Shown piece by piece: positions 1 through 9,365 of a DNA stretch of 64,000 nucleotides. The number at the start of each line of letters is the position of its first letter. Within the stretch, counting starts at the first letter, position 1. The notes beneath the pieces were generated by a model that was given only the letters and a program-made list of their open reading frames with translations, did not search any database and had not been told where the DNA came from. The stretch is taken from the NCBI GenBank assembly GCA_023254175.1, contig JALQYJ010000045.1:1-64000 (forward strand). Direction: 5' to 3'. The DNA comes from Runella sp. GTDB lineage: Bacteria; Bacteroidota; Bacteroidia; Cytophagales; Spirosomataceae. The translations under genes were made by a program, and so were the position numbers.

Positions 1-967
1 GTTCTTCTTTTCCGTGGTTTTTCTTCAATTCTAAGAAATCAAAAATATCGGCGTGCCAAGGTTCCAAATAAATGGCGAATGAACCTTTGCGTTTACCACC
101 GCCTTGGTCAACGTAACGGGCAGTGTCGTTGAATACGCGCAACATTGGTACGATACCGTTGGAATTACCGTTTGTACCTTTAATATAGCTACCTTTTGCG
201 CGAATATTGTGGATACTTACCCCAATTCCTCCTGCCGACTGTGAAATAAGGGCGCATTGTTTGAGAGTATCATAGATACCTGCAATGCTATCCTCTTTCA
301 TGGTCAATAAGAAGCAGCTCGACATTTGTGGCTTTGGCGTTCCTGCGTTGAAAAGTGTAGGAGTGGCGTGTGTAAACCATCGTTCAGAAAGCAAATTGTA
401 GGTTTCAATCACCGAATCTAAATCATCCAAGTGAATCCCTACCGCTACCCGCATCAGCATGTGTTGAGGGCGTTCTGCGATTTTGCCATTTACTTTCAAA
501 AGGTATGACTTTTCAAGCGTTTTATACCCAAAGTAGTCGTAGCCATAATCGCGGTCATAAATGATAGTTGAGTCGAGTAAAGCGGCGTGTTTGCGAATCA
601 CGTCATAAGCTTCTTTCGAAATCAACGAAGCATTTTCGTTGGTTTTTGGGTCGGTATAAGTATAGAGTTGCTTCATCGTTGCAGAGAACGACTTCAACGT
701 ATTTTTGTGCAAATTAGAAATAGCAATACGCGCGGCCAATATGGCGTAATCGGGGTGCTTCGTAGTCATAGAGGCGGCGGTTTCGGCAGCTAACACGTCC
801 AACTCGGCCGTAGTTACACCGTCATAGATACCAGATACCACTTTTTTAGCCACTTCAATAGGATGAACGTAAACAGTTTCCAGACCGTAGCATAACTTCT
901 CTATGCGGGAAGTAATTTTATCAAATTTGACCGATTCACGGCGGCCATCGCGTTTAACAACATACAT
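1..967 (-). CDS. nrdA: Ribonucleoside-diphosphate reductase alpha subunit, N-terminal part (cut by window edge)
   Basis: Class Ia ribonucleotide reductase large subunit, which reduces ribonucleoside diphosphates to deoxyribonucleotides together with the radical-bearing beta subunit in the cytoplasm. About 322 codons are present; the rest lies beyond position 1. The protein starts [18 protein letters not shown], which is a typical ATP-cone domain (about residues 1-90) for allosteric control. An SSC motif near residue 218 matches the redox-active N-terminal cysteine of the family, and it is followed by the [19 protein letters not shown] segment of the barrel. The ATG at 967 begins the ATP cone directly, so the start is well placed. 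No NrdR-type box was recognised upstream. nrdB is not visible. Confidence 0.96.
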   Translation of the reverse strand, partial: MYVVKRDGRRESVKFDKITSRIEKLCYGLETVYVHPIEVAKKVVSGIYDGVTTAELDVLAAETAASMTTKHPDYAILAARIAISNLHKNTLKSFSATMKQLYTYTDPKTNENASLISKEAYDVIRKHAALLDSTIIYDRDYGYDYFGYKTLEKSYLLKVNGKIAERPQHMLMRVAVGIHLDDLDSVIETYNLLSERWFTHATPTLFNAGTPKPQMSSCFLLTMKEDSIAGIYDTLKQCALISQSAGGIGVSIHNIRAKGSYIKGTNGNSNGIVPMLRVFNDTARYVDQGGGKRKGSFAIYLEPWHADIFDFLELKKNHGKEE

Positions 968-1423
968 AGGTGCTTCGTATTTTTTATTGGAGTGATTGTC
1001 TGTTTTGTACTGCTTTTGGTTTGAAAAGCACAATTCATTTTTGCACGTGCCCAAAAGAGCACCTGAAAGGGTAAATAGCTTGTAATTGGTTTTGCGAAAT
1101 TACAAACGTTTTATGAGTGACCCTAATCAAATAAATAGATGTCGAACGCTTTTTATGCCGTCGTATAGTGTTCTGAAATTAGTAACCAATTTGCTATTAG
1201 CAGGTTACGAGTCTCTTGGTTAGGGCATTTACTTTTGAAAAATTAAAAAAAATACAAAAATTTAAGAGAGTATTGTAGCCTACTAAATCGCTATGTTTGC
1301 GAGCTTTTCGTGCTACAATTTACGACGAGCCTTTAGGGTCATTCAACTTTTTTAAGGATTTTTTTTGAAGAATTTATCAAACGGTATTTTCTCTAGGTTG
1401 ATTAGGTATACTCAGAAGAGAAA
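968..1423. other. Intergenic region between nrdA and moeA
   Basis: This 456-base A+T-rich stretch has no convincing reading frame on either strand. It carries the nrdA leader and the 3' side of moeA. On the nrdA strand a short hairpin with arms GTGC and GCAC lies near 1045-1062. No clear TAnnTTTG promoter element was found for nrdA here, and no terminator with a T-run was seen after moeA. Confidence 0.5.
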
Positions 1424-2623
1424 CTATAGTGTATCGTACCTCCAAAGGGGAAAAATGTCTCCTTTTTTAAATTCATTTTGCTCGCTTGGTAGTTCCAAAA
1501 ACCCTTGATTTTTAACAAGATTAGCAAAGTCTCCTGAGCCATGTCCAGTCACAGGGCGAGCCATAAGAGTTGCCTTATCTTGGTACAGTTGAACTTGCAA
1601 AAAATAGGTTAAATTTGATGTATAGGTATAATTTTCATCAAGTTGGGCATACGTATTGTCGAATGTTGGAAGCCCCAATGATTGGCGTAACCATGGGATA
1701 AAATACCGCCTTGCACACAGAAACGAAGACACAGGATTTCCTGGCAAAGCGAACACAATACTACGGTTTTTGCGCCCAAACCAGAAAGGTTTTCCAGGTT
1801 GTTGACTCAGTTTATGAAAATACTTCTGTACGCCTTCGACTTGAAGGGCTTTTGGGATAAAATCTTTCTTGCCCTGCGATACCCCACCGCATAAAATGAG
1901 GACATCGTATTGTCGTAGGGCTTGTTGAATGGCCTGCTGCGTGGTAGCCAAATCGTCAGGAATGTGAATAAAATCTACCTCGATTTGGTACGGTTTGAGC
2001 AAAGTGGCGATGCAGTGAACATTTGAACTCCGAATCTGGTGAGGAAGTGGGGTTACCTCTACAGGCACCAACTCATCGCCCGAAGTAATAATCACCACCG
2101 AAGGTAGTTTTTTAACCATCACCTCCTTGGCACCAACGCTAGCAGCAATGGCGATTTCGGGTGGGCCTAACAACGTACCTACAGGAACAATAGTGGAGCC
2201 TGCTGCACGGTCTTCGCCTCGAAAGTGAACATTTTGTTTCTCGCGAACGGTAAATTTAAGCTGGGCTACTCCGTTTTCGATTGCCACGTCTTCGTATTTG
2301 ATGATCGTATCGGTATTGATGGGAAGCGATGCCCCTGTCATTACCTCGATACAAGCGGCAGCGTCTTGGAGCGTGTGCTGTACGTCGCCCGCAGTTTGGG
2401 TACTTTCAATCCGAAAGCTACGTTGACCATTTTGGAAACTTTGCCACTGAATCGCAATTCCGTCCATTGTCACGCGGTCGAAAGGAGGGAAATCGCGGTC
2501 AGCTACCAGCGGTTCGGCTAGTACGCGGCGATAGGCGTTAGTGAAAGCAACGGCCTCGGTACCGTAGTCGAGGGTATTTTCTAAAATAATGCGTGTGGCG
2601 TCGTTGACAGAGGTTAATTCCAT
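1424..2623 (-). CDS. moeA: Molybdopterin molybdotransferase MoeA
   Basis: MoeA inserts molybdate into adenylated molybdopterin in the last step of molybdenum cofactor synthesis, in the cytoplasm. The 399-residue length is normal for the family. Visible motifs are DRVTMDG near residue 50, TSGDELVPV near 180 in the MoCF-binding domain, CGGVSQGKKD near 245 and LPGNPVSSF near 295. The C-terminal domain IV follows and ends in FPLWRYDTL. Its ATG lies 10 bases after the stop of xdhC, so the two are one transcription unit driven from the promoter at 3792-3821. No molybdoenzyme or other cofactor gene (moaA, mobA) is in the window, so the client enzyme cannot be named. Confidence 0.95.
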   Translation of the reverse strand: MELTSVNDATRIILENTLDYGTEAVAFTNAYRRVLAEPLVADRDFPPFDRVTMDGIAIQWQSFQNGQRSFRIESTQTAGDVQHTLQDAAACIEVMTGASLPINTDTIIKYEDVAIENGVAQLKFTVREKQNVHFRGEDRAAGSTIVPVGTLLGPPEIAIAASVGAKEVMVKKLPSVVIITSGDELVPVEVTPLPHQIRSSNVHCIATLLKPYQIEVDFIHIPDDLATTQQAIQQALRQYDVLILCGGVSQGKKDFIPKALQVEGVQKYFHKLSQQPGKPFWFGRKNRSIVFALPGNPVSSFLCARRYFIPWLRQSLGLPTFDNTYAQLDENYTYTSNLTYFLQVQLYQDKATLMARPVTGHGSGDFANLVKNQGFLELPSEQNEFKKGDIFPLWRYDTL

Positions 2624-2633
2624 GGTAAATAAA

Positions 2634-3755
2634 TCAGTCGCGTTCGTGAATAGGGGTTGTGCGAAGGCGCAAGGCTTCTCCCGTACGTTGGGAAAAAACG
2701 GCCCGTATCTCGGCTAAAATCGACAAAGCAATTTCTTCGGGCGAAATAGCGCCTATGTCCAAACCTACGGGGGCGTGAATTCGTTCGCTTTCGGCTTTTG
2801 AAATAGCAATTCCTTCTTCAGAAAGTTCTTTAAGAATTTTTTCGGAACGGACTTTAGGCCCCAACATCCCTACGTAACTCGCTGCCGTTTGTAGCACTTT
2901 GGGAAGGTTGTGTTTGTCCGTCTTAAAATCGTGTGACATTAGAATGATTGCCGTGTGTTCGTCGATTAAAATGGTGCCAAAATCGGCAGGGGCGACAATC
3001 GCATCGGTGACAGCCAGTAATTTAGACATCAGTTTTTGAGGATTGGCAACGATGGTCGTCCGCCAGCCAATTTCTTTGGTAAGACGAGCCAATGGTAGCA
3101 CATCATATTGGTGCCCCATCAAGACAAGGTGAATTTCGGGAGGAAGAATTTCGATGAACAACTCAAGCGTTCGGCCATCGGGGAGGTCAAACGCCCTGGG
3201 ACGTGAACGCCCTTTTTCGGTATAGACCTCTATGGTATGTATAAGTTCTGCCTGAAGGTTTGAGTTGCCTAAAAATGTAATGCTTTCAGGGCCTGTATAA
3301 CGGAGCATCGTTCCTGCTTGTAAGCCTTGGTAGTCGTCTTCTAACCCAATCACCGTCAACAGAATATGCGTTTGACGGCGTTCGTTCATGCAGCTTTTGA
3401 GAATTTCAACGGGATTAGTAGTATCCGTAAACGAAAGGGGAGTCAATAAAACGTCAATGACCCCGTTACATCCCAATCCCACACCAATCTGGTGTTGGTC
3501 CTCTTCGGTGGTGTCGTAAGTGACCAAGCTCGCTTGAGATTTGGCAATGGCGAGGCGTGCTCGCTTGAGGGCATCGCCCTCTAAACATCCCCCGCTGATG
3601 CCACCTACCCACACGCCGTCGTCCATGACAAGCATACGGGCACCCGTGCGACGGTACGACGACCCTTCGACGCGTACAACGGTGGCAAGGGCGGCTTTGG
3701 TAGTGCTTCGGTCGATGCGGTCGTAGGCTTCGATGATGGCTTTGATTTCTTTCAT
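2634..3755 (-). CDS. XdhC/CoxI family molybdoenzyme maturation protein
   Basis: XdhC-type proteins bind molybdenum cofactor, help sulfurate it, and load it into enzymes of the xanthine dehydrogenase family. The 373-residue protein has the XdhC_CoxI domain (about 1-110), with RVEGSSYRRTGARMLV, GGISGGCLEGD and GVGLGCNGVIDVLL. A C-terminal Rossmann-like XdhC_C domain (about 200-350) contains LVLMGHQYDVLPLARL and ASYVGMLGPKVRSEKI. It is the first gene of a unit with moeA 10 bases downstream, which fits cofactor insertion. The family is clear; the partner dehydrogenase is not in the window. Confidence 0.93.
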   Translation of the reverse strand: MKEIKAIIEAYDRIDRSTTKAALATVVRVEGSSYRRTGARMLVMDDGVWVGGISGGCLEGDALKRARLAIAKSQASLVTYDTTEEDQHQIGVGLGCNGVIDVLLTPLSFTDTTNPVEILKSCMNERRQTHILLTVIGLEDDYQGLQAGTMLRYTGPESITFLGNSNLQAELIHTIEVYTEKGRSRPRAFDLPDGRTLELFIEILPPEIHLVLMGHQYDVLPLARLTKEIGWRTTIVANPQKLMSKLLAVTDAIVAPADFGTILIDEHTAIILMSHDFKTDKHNLPKVLQTAASYVGMLGPKVRSEKILKELSEEGIAISKAESERIHAPVGLDIGAISPEEIALSILAEIRAVFSQRTGEALRLRTTPIHERD

Positions 3756-3791
3756 GTTAATGTGCTAAATTTGTCTTGGTAAGAACCACAA

Positions 3792-3821
3792 CAAAAATAG
3801 AGGATTCCCCATTCCCACCAA
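3792..3821 (-). promoter_or_regulatory. Bacteroidota-type promoter for xdhC-moeA
   Basis: On the minus strand TTG (3819-3821) is followed after exactly 19 bases by TATTTTTG (3792-3799). This matches the Bacteroidota sigma-A pattern of a -33 TTG and a -7 TAnnTTTG. Transcription would start near 3785, about 30 bases before the xdhC ATG. Confidence 0.65.
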
Positions 3822-3891
3822 TGATAATCGTTAGTATTGGTCAAATTCGTTCCCGATATTTGTGGCCAAAGCAATTATTAACAAACCGAAA

Positions 3892-4491
3892 ATGAAGACA
3901 ATTGTTGTGTATTGTGGGGCAAATGCGGGCAAGCGACCTGGGTATTTTCAAGCAGCCGAGGAAGCTGGGCGTGCGTTGGCCAACCGAGGGATAAGTCTGG
4001 TCTATGGAGGGGGAAATTTGGGGTTGATGGGAGCCGTTGCCGATGGCGTATTGGCAGGAGGACAAAAAGTAACGGGAATTATTCCCAATTTCTTGGCCGA
4101 ATTAGAAGTGGCGCATAAAACGCTCACCGAAATTCATTTTGTGGACACAATGCACGAGCGCAAAGCAAAAATGGTTTCCATGTCAGACGGAATCATCGCG
4201 CTTCCTGGCGGCTTCGGAACCCTCGACGAGTTATTTGAAATTTTGACGTGGACACAGTTGAAAATTTTTCATGGACCCGTTGGGGTGTTGAATGTCAACG
4301 GTTTCTACAATCATTTATTAGCCCACATCGACTACATGGTGCAAGAAGGATTTTTGAAAGCCGAAAACCGCGCATTGCTCTTGGTGGCGGATACGATTGA
4401 AGAACTATTGGATAAAATGATGGCGTTTGAACGGAATGAAACAAAATTGGAGCTAAAGAACATTCAGCATGAGAATGGAGGCGCTGTTTAA
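3892..4491 (+). CDS. LOG family protein (TIGR00730-type nucleotide phosphoribohydrolase)
   Basis: LOG-family enzymes cleave nucleoside 5'-monophosphates, including cytokinin nucleotides, to base and ribose 5-phosphate. The 199-residue protein has the Rossmann-like fold with VYCGANAG at the N terminus, GGGNLGLMG near residue 40, and the hallmark PGGFGTLDELFE near 110. The frame can be opened from a GTG at 3862, but the ATG at 3892 starts the conserved fold directly and was chosen. It diverges from xdhC. The first methionine of murE lies 87 bases downstream. The true substrate in bacteria of this kind is uncertain; AMP-type nucleotides are possible. Confidence 0.9.
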   Translation: MKTIVVYCGANAGKRPGYFQAAEEAGRALANRGISLVYGGGNLGLMGAVADGVLAGGQKVTGIIPNFLAELEVAHKTLTEIHFVDTMHERKAKMVSMSDGIIALPGGFGTLDELFEILTWTQLKIFHGPVGVLNVNGFYNHLLAHIDYMVQEGFLKAENRALLLVADTIEELLDKMMAFERNETKLELKNIQHENGGAV

Positions 4492-4515
4492 GTAATAGAG
4501 TGGATAATAAGTGCA

Positions 4516-4535
4516 GTTGGTTTCTCAAAACCAAC
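4516..4535 (+). terminator. Hairpin after the LOG gene
   Basis: Perfect 8-base arms GTTGGTTT (4516-4523) and AAACCAAC (4528-4535) enclose a CTCA loop. No long T-run follows, so this may be a weak terminator or a processing hairpin before murE. Confidence 0.35.
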
Positions 4536-4578
4536 CCCGGCCTCACATCCTCGTTTTTAATCAAAGGTTTAATTGACA

Positions 4579-6036
4579 ATGACAAAGACACTTCAAAACC
4601 TACTAGCGGGTGTTCCGATTAGTTCAATAATTGGAAATACCGATATCGAAATCAGTACCATCGAATTTGATTCTCGAAAAGTGACTTCGGGAAGTTTGTT
4701 TGTGGCTCAAAAAGGGACGCAAGCGGATGGGCATGAGTTTATCTCAAAAGTCATTGAAATGGGAGCGGCGGCTATTTTATGCCAAGATGTACCCAATGAT
4801 TTGGCAGAAGGAGTTGCCTACGTTCAAGTGGCTGACTCAGCCCGAGCAATGGGACAAATGGCGTCCAATTTTTACGATAACCCGTCGTCGAAACTTAAAT
4901 TAGTAGGAGTAACAGGAACCAACGGAAAAACGTCGTCTGTGACGTTGTTGTTCAAATTATTCCGACAATTAGGGCATCGGGTAGGGTTACTTTCGACGGT
5001 GCAAAACCAAATCGATGATGATATTATTCCGTCAACCCATACGACGCCCGACTCGGTCAAAATCAATGAGTTGTTGGCTGAAATGGTTCGTCGAGGGTGT
5101 TCATATTGCTTTATGGAAGTAAGTTCGCACTCGGTAGTTCAAGAACGTATCGCGGGGCTGACGTTTGCGGGCGGAATTTTTACCAACATCACCCACGACC
5201 ACCTCGATTTTCACAAAACGTTCGATAATTACATCAAAGCCAAAAAAGGATTCTTCGACCAGTTACCGAAAACTGCTTTTGCACTGGTAAACATCGACGA
5301 CCGTCGCGGGGGTATAATGGTGCAAAATACCGCTGCTCGTAAAGAAACCTATTCGTTACAAACTGTTGCCACCTTCAAAGGTAAACTGATGTCGGATAGC
5401 CTTTTTGGGCTTCAAATGGAAGTTGATGGGCAGGAAGTTTGGTTTAAATTGATTGGGAAATTCAACGCCTACAACTTATTAGGAGTTTATGGCGCGGCTA
5501 TTTTGTTGGGTGAAGATACCGAAGAGGTATTGACGGCACTGTCGGCGGTTACGCCGCCACCGGGTCGCTTTGAGCAGGTGGTAAGCCCGAATGAAGTGGT
5601 AGGGATTGTAGATTATGCCCACACGCCCGATGCTTTACAAAATGTATTGGAAACCATCAACGAACTTCGCGAAGGCAATCAGCAAGTGATTACGGTGGTG
5701 GGTTGTGGCGGAAATCGCGATGCAACCAAGCGCCCCGAAATGGCGCGGATTGCCTGTGAATTGAGCAATAAAGTGATTTTGACGTCCGATAATCCGCGCA
5801 ATGAAGACCCTTTCGCAATCTTGGAACAAATGCAAGCAGGCGTTTCGCCCGTTGACTTTAAGAAACCCCAAACTATCGAAGATCGCCGCGAAGCCATTCG
5901 GTACGCGGTATCAGTGGCCCAGCCGCACGATATTATTTTGGTAGCAGGCAAAGGCCATGAAACCTACCAAGAAATCAAAGGTGTAAAGCATCATTTTGAC
6001 GATAGGGAGGAATTGCGGGCGGCGTTTGTCATGTAA
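4579..6036 (+). CDS. murE: UDP-N-acetylmuramoyl-L-alanyl-D-glutamate--2,6-diaminopimelate ligase
   Basis: MurE adds the third residue of the peptidoglycan stem peptide in an ATP-dependent cytoplasmic reaction. The 485-residue protein has the three Mur-ligase domains: N-terminal UDP-binding (about 1-95), central ATPase with GVTGTNGKTSSVTLL near 115, and C-terminal (about 335-485). The motif DNPRNEDP marks meso-diaminopimelate rather than lysine specificity. The frame opens at a TTG (4573), but the ATG at 4579 is preferred. In most Bacteroidota murE lies in the division/cell-wall cluster beside ftsI and mraY. Here it stands alone behind a LOG gene, so it may be a relocated or second copy. Confidence 0.95.
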   Translation: MTKTLQNLLAGVPISSIIGNTDIEISTIEFDSRKVTSGSLFVAQKGTQADGHEFISKVIEMGAAAILCQDVPNDLAEGVAYVQVADSARAMGQMASNFYDNPSSKLKLVGVTGTNGKTSSVTLLFKLFRQLGHRVGLLSTVQNQIDDDIIPSTHTTPDSVKINELLAEMVRRGCSYCFMEVSSHSVVQERIAGLTFAGGIFTNITHDHLDFHKTFDNYIKAKKGFFDQLPKTAFALVNIDDRRGGIMVQNTAARKETYSLQTVATFKGKLMSDSLFGLQMEVDGQEVWFKLIGKFNAYNLLGVYGAAILLGEDTEEVLTALSAVTPPPGRFEQVVSPNEVVGIVDYAHTPDALQNVLETINELREGNQQVITVVGCGGNRDATKRPEMARIACELSNKVILTSDNPRNEDPFAILEQMQAGVSPVDFKKPQTIEDRREAIRYAVSVAQPHDIILVAGKGHETYQEIKGVKHHFDDREELRAAFVM

Positions 6037-6067
6037 TAACTTTGAAAAATTGATGATGTGATTTCTT

Positions 6068-6106
6068 AGCTCTGTAGGTATGAAATAGGCTCATTCCTAC
6101 GGAGCT
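6068..6106. repeat. Imperfect inverted repeat between murE and the FAD/Fe-S dehydrogenase
   Basis: Arms AGCTCTGTAGG (6068-6078) and CCTACGGAGCT (6096-6106) can form an 11-base-pair stem with one G-U pair and a 17-base loop. There is no T-run after it. It may be a dispersed palindromic element or an mRNA-end hairpin for murE. Confidence 0.45.
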
Positions 6107-6175
6107 TCATGACTATTAAAAACCAACTTCATACGATAAATTAAAAGTCAATTAGCATAACCAACGCCTAGGTCG

Positions 6176-6183
6176 TAACTTTG
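6176..6183 (+). promoter_or_regulatory. Possible -7 element for the FAD/Fe-S dehydrogenase
   Basis: TAACTTTG matches the Bacteroidota -7 form TAnnTTTG. It lies 29 bases before the ATG at 6213. No good TTG was found 19-20 bases upstream, so support is partial. A start of transcription near 6190 would exclude the GTG at 6183 as translation start. Confidence 0.4.
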
Positions 6184-6212
6184 TGTTTTTGCAGAAGATT
6201 ACGAACTCACCA

Positions 6213-9200
6213 ATGACTCACCTACCACTTTCTGAATTGGCTCAACGCTTCAAAGGCGAGCTTTACGACGATTCAACCATGCGAACGCTTTACGCTACCG
6301 ACGCGTCGGCGTATCGTGAAATGCCTCTGGCTGTGGCAATTCCGCAGGATATCGAGGATTTAAAAGTGCTTATCCGTTTTGCAAATACCCATAAAACATC
6401 TCTTATTCCGCGCACGGCTGGGACATCGTTGGCAGGACAAGTGGTTGGAAATGGTATTGTGGTGGACGTGTCGCGAACGTTTACGAAGATTTTGGAAATC
6501 AACGCTGAAGAACGCTGGGTACGCGTACAGCCAGGCGTCGTTCGCGATGAGCTAAATATGGCACTCAAGCCGTATGGTTTGTACTTTGGCCCCGAAACTT
6601 CGACTGCCAACCGAGCGATGATTGGAGGAATGGTGGGAAATAACTCTTGCGGTTCCAATTCGGTGGTGTATGGCTCCACGCGAGAACATTTGTTGGAAGT
6701 AAAAGCGCTGCTTGCCGATGGGAGCGAAGTTACATTCGGGGCTCTAGCTGCCAATGGGGGAATTACTTCTTTCCCGACTGAAGGTTTAGAGGGTGCTATT
6801 TATGCCAAGACGTTTGAAATTCTTTCGAATCCTGAAAATCAGGAAGAAATTCGTAAAAACTTCCCGAAAAAGTCAATTGAACGCCGCAATACGGGTTACG
6901 CGCTGGATATGCTACTGGATTCTGCTCCCTTTGGGGGAACGGGGGCTTTTAATATGTGTAAACTAATTGCAGGCTCGGAAGGAACACTTTGTTTTTTGAC
7001 CGAAATTAAATTGAACATCATTCCGCCGCCGCCCAAAGCCCAAGGGCTGGTTTGTGTCCACTTTGATACCATCGACGATGCACTTCATGCAACCCTTACG
7101 GCTTTAAAATACAAGCCGCAGGCTGTCGAGTTGATTGATAATTATATCTTAGAATGTGCGGCCGAAAACCCTGAACAGAGCAAAAATGCGTTTTTTGTTC
7201 AGAAAAAAGCCGATGGCTCGTATCCAATTATTTTGGTGGTGGATGTGTCGCAAGAAACCAAGGAAGAGGTAGAGCGGGTAGCAGCAGCTTTGATTGAAGA
7301 TTATAAAAAAGAAGGGAAAGGATTTCATTACCCACTCCTTCATGCCGACGATACCAAAAAAATATGGACGCTTCGTAAGGCAGGTTTGGGGCTTTTGGCC
7401 AACTTGCCAGGTGACGAAAAGGCGGTGGCGGTGATTGAAGATACGGCGGTAGATGTACACGACCAACCGTATTTTATCCGTGATTTCAACGAAATTTTGC
7501 ATAAAAACGGCATGTCGGCTGTGCATTATGCACATGCTGGGTCGGGTGAAATCCACCTTCGTCCTATTATTAATCTAAAAACCAAAGAAGGCCACCGCCA
7601 ATTCCGAATGATTGCGGAGGAGATTGCTACTTTGGTAAAAAAATACGACGGTTCGTTGTCGGGAGAACACGGCGATGGACGCTTGCGTGGAGAATTTATT
7701 CCACAAATGGTGGGAGAGAAAAATTACGCGTTATTTAAAGAGCTTAAACGAACGTGGGACCCTAATGGGGTTTTTAACCCAGGTAAAATCGTAGACACAG
7801 CGCCAATGGATACGTTTTTGCGCTACGAAGCCGACCAACAAACGCCCGCTTTTAAAACGTACTTCCGTTATCCTGACCAAACCGTACTCCAACATGCCGA
7901 ACAGTGTAATGGCTCTGGCGACTGTCGCAAAACGCAGTTGTCGGGCGGGACCATGTGTCCTAGTTTTATGGCTACTCGCAACGAAAAAGATACTACCCGC
8001 GCTCGGGCTAACATATTGCGTGAGTTTTTAACACATAGCTACCAAACCTCTAATGGGAGATTTAGTGATGATAAAAATAGCCCCACTGGGATGGCGGCAG
8101 TGAAAGAAGTGTATGATTTGTGCTTGGCTTGCAAAGGTTGCAAAGGAGAATGCCCGTCGAATGTAGATGTAGCAAAGCTAAAAATGGAGTTTCTACAGCA
8201 CTACTACGATGCCAACGGCGTACCGATGCGTTCGTGGTTGGTGGGTAATTTCTCCAAAATGACAGGAATTGCGAGCTATGTGCATTGGGCGTACAATTTA
8301 GTGTTTAAAAATGCTCCCTTACGCCGCATTGCTAACCAGTTAGTAGGTTTCCACCCCGACCGAACCATGCCGTTGCTTCATAACACCACATTGAAGAGCT
8401 GGGCAAGTGGCAGAGTGCAAAGGGCAAAGGGTAGTTCAGTGAAACCCCATGCCCCATTTCCTACGGCCAATGCAAGAATATATCTTTTTTGTGATGAATT
8501 TACCAATTATAACGATGTTGAGATTGGCAAAAAAGCCATTCAGTTGTTGGAAAAATTAGGGTACGAAGTAATGATTCCTGAGCACGGTCCGAGTGGGCGC
8601 CCTCAGTTGTCGAAGGGGTTGTTGAAAGATGCCAAAAAGATTGCAGAGGCAAACGTAAACGCGCTGAAAAAGCTCATTTCTGATGAAACCCCTCTGGTAG
8701 GAATTGAGCCGTCGGCTATTTTAACCTTTCGCGATGAATATCCTGATTTGGTGAGTGAAGAATTGGTCGAGGATGCTAAACGTTTGGCCAAAAATGCTTT
8801 ACAGTTTGATGAATTTATTGCCAGGGAAATTGACGCCAAGCGCATTACTAGCAAACAATTTACTGAAAACCCCAAACGAATAAAACTGCACGGTCACTGC
8901 CAGCAGAAGGCCATCGCCTCGATGGTGCCGACGAAAAAAATGCTTTCGTTGCCTAAAAACTACGAGGTACAATTGATTCCGAGTGGTTGTTGTGGAATGG
9001 CAGGAAGCTTTGGTTACGAAAAAGAACACTACGATTTATCAATGAAAATTGGGGAAATGGTGTTGTTTCCTACCGTACGTCAGCAACCAGATGAAGTCAT
9101 TATTGCAGCTCCAGGAACGAGCTGTCGCCATCAAATCCACGATGGAACAGGGCGACATGCCTTGCATCCTGTCGAGATTTTGTGGGAGGCTTTGGTCTAA
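6213..9200 (+). CDS. Fused FAD-linked oxidase / Fe-S oxidoreductase (GlcD-GlcF type, D-lactate or D-2-hydroxyacid dehydrogenase-like)
   Basis: Large 995-residue flavoprotein that probably oxidises a D-2-hydroxy acid and passes electrons through Fe-S clusters to quinone. Residues about 1-540 hold the PCMH-type FAD-binding domain (PRTAGTSLAGQVVGNGIVVD, MVGNNSCGSNSVVYG) and the FAD-oxidase C-terminal domain (SGEHGDGRLRGEF, FNPGKIVD). Then come two cysteine groups: CNGSGDC...MCPS near 565-590 and CLACKGCKGECPSNVDV near 640. The CCG-type region has HGHCQQKA and SGCCGMAGSFGYEKEHY near 895-940. The ATG at 6213 starts at THLPLSELAQRF and is preferred over a GTG at 6183. The fusion makes it like YdiJ/DLD-2 proteins; the exact substrate cannot be read from sequence. 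Confidence 0.9.
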   Translation: MTHLPLSELAQRFKGELYDDSTMRTLYATDASAYREMPLAVAIPQDIEDLKVLIRFANTHKTSLIPRTAGTSLAGQVVGNGIVVDVSRTFTKILEINAEERWVRVQPGVVRDELNMALKPYGLYFGPETSTANRAMIGGMVGNNSCGSNSVVYGSTREHLLEVKALLADGSEVTFGALAANGGITSFPTEGLEGAIYAKTFEILSNPENQEEIRKNFPKKSIERRNTGYALDMLLDSAPFGGTGAFNMCKLIAGSEGTLCFLTEIKLNIIPPPPKAQGLVCVHFDTIDDALHATLTALKYKPQAVELIDNYILECAAENPEQSKNAFFVQKKADGSYPIILVVDVSQETKEEVERVAAALIEDYKKEGKGFHYPLLHADDTKKIWTLRKAGLGLLANLPGDEKAVAVIEDTAVDVHDQPYFIRDFNEILHKNGMSAVHYAHAGSGEIHLRPIINLKTKEGHRQFRMIAEEIATLVKKYDGSLSGEHGDGRLRGEFIPQMVGEKNYALFKELKRTWDPNGVFNPGKIVDTAPMDTFLRYEADQQTPAFKTYFRYPDQTVLQHAEQCNGSGDCRKTQLSGGTMCPSFMATRNEKDTTRARANILREFLTHSYQTSNGRFSDDKNSPTGMAAVKEVYDLCLACKGCKGECPSNVDVAKLKMEFLQHYYDANGVPMRSWLVGNFSKMTGIASYVHWAYNLVFKNAPLRRIANQLVGFHPDRTMPLLHNTTLKSWASGRVQRAKGSSVKPHAPFPTANARIYLFCDEFTNYNDVEIGKKAIQLLEKLGYEVMIPEHGPSGRPQLSKGLLKDAKKIAEANVNALKKLISDETPLVGIEPSAILTFRDEYPDLVSEELVEDAKRLAKNALQFDEFIAREIDAKRITSKQFTENPKRIKLHGHCQQKAIASMVPTKKMLSLPKNYEVQLIPSGCCGMAGSFGYEKEHYDLSMKIGEMVLFPTVRQQPDEVIIAAPGTSCRHQIHDGTGRHALHPVEILWEALV

Positions 9201-9204
9201 AAAC

Positions 9205-9244
9205 AGCATTGGCGAAGAGCCTATGAATGTTCCTCGCCAATGCT
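9205..9244 (+). terminator. Hairpin after the FAD/Fe-S dehydrogenase
   Basis: Perfect 11-base arms AGCATTGGCGA (9205-9215) and TCGCCAATGCT (9234-9244) begin four bases after the stop codon. The following bases are TATATAGG and not a T-run, so termination efficiency is uncertain. Confidence 0.5.
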
Positions 9245-9270
9245 TATATAGGATTCTAAAAACAAAAAAT

Positions 9271-9361
9271 GGCAAACCGAGAATCTCACCGCTACGACCA
9301 CCTACCCTTGCTTCGGTCAAGACCTGGGGGGTTCAGCAGGAGCTGGTAGTTCCGATTTGCC
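9271..9361 (-). ncRNA. ffs: Signal recognition particle RNA, small bacterial type
   Basis: On the minus strand this 91-base segment carries the conserved SRP domain IV core: CCAGGTCTTGACCGAAGCAA, then GGGTAGGTGGTCGTAGCGG. The ends GGCAAATCGGA and TCGGTTTGCC pair to close a long helix. The inner parts GCTCCTGCTGAACCCCCC and GGTAGGTGGTCGTAGC match known small SRP RNAs. A perfect promoter lies just upstream (9366-9396), and the 3' end runs straight into ATTTTTTGTTTTT, a T-run that can terminate after the helix. The RNA works with Ffh to target membrane proteins. Ends are inferred from pairing and are good to a few bases. Confidence 0.9.
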
Positions 9362-9365
9362 GATG

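Noticed and set aside
968-1423. Cobalamin riboswitch or NrdR box before nrdA
   Set aside because: No conserved B12-box or paired NrdR boxes could be identified; only a short hairpin is visible.
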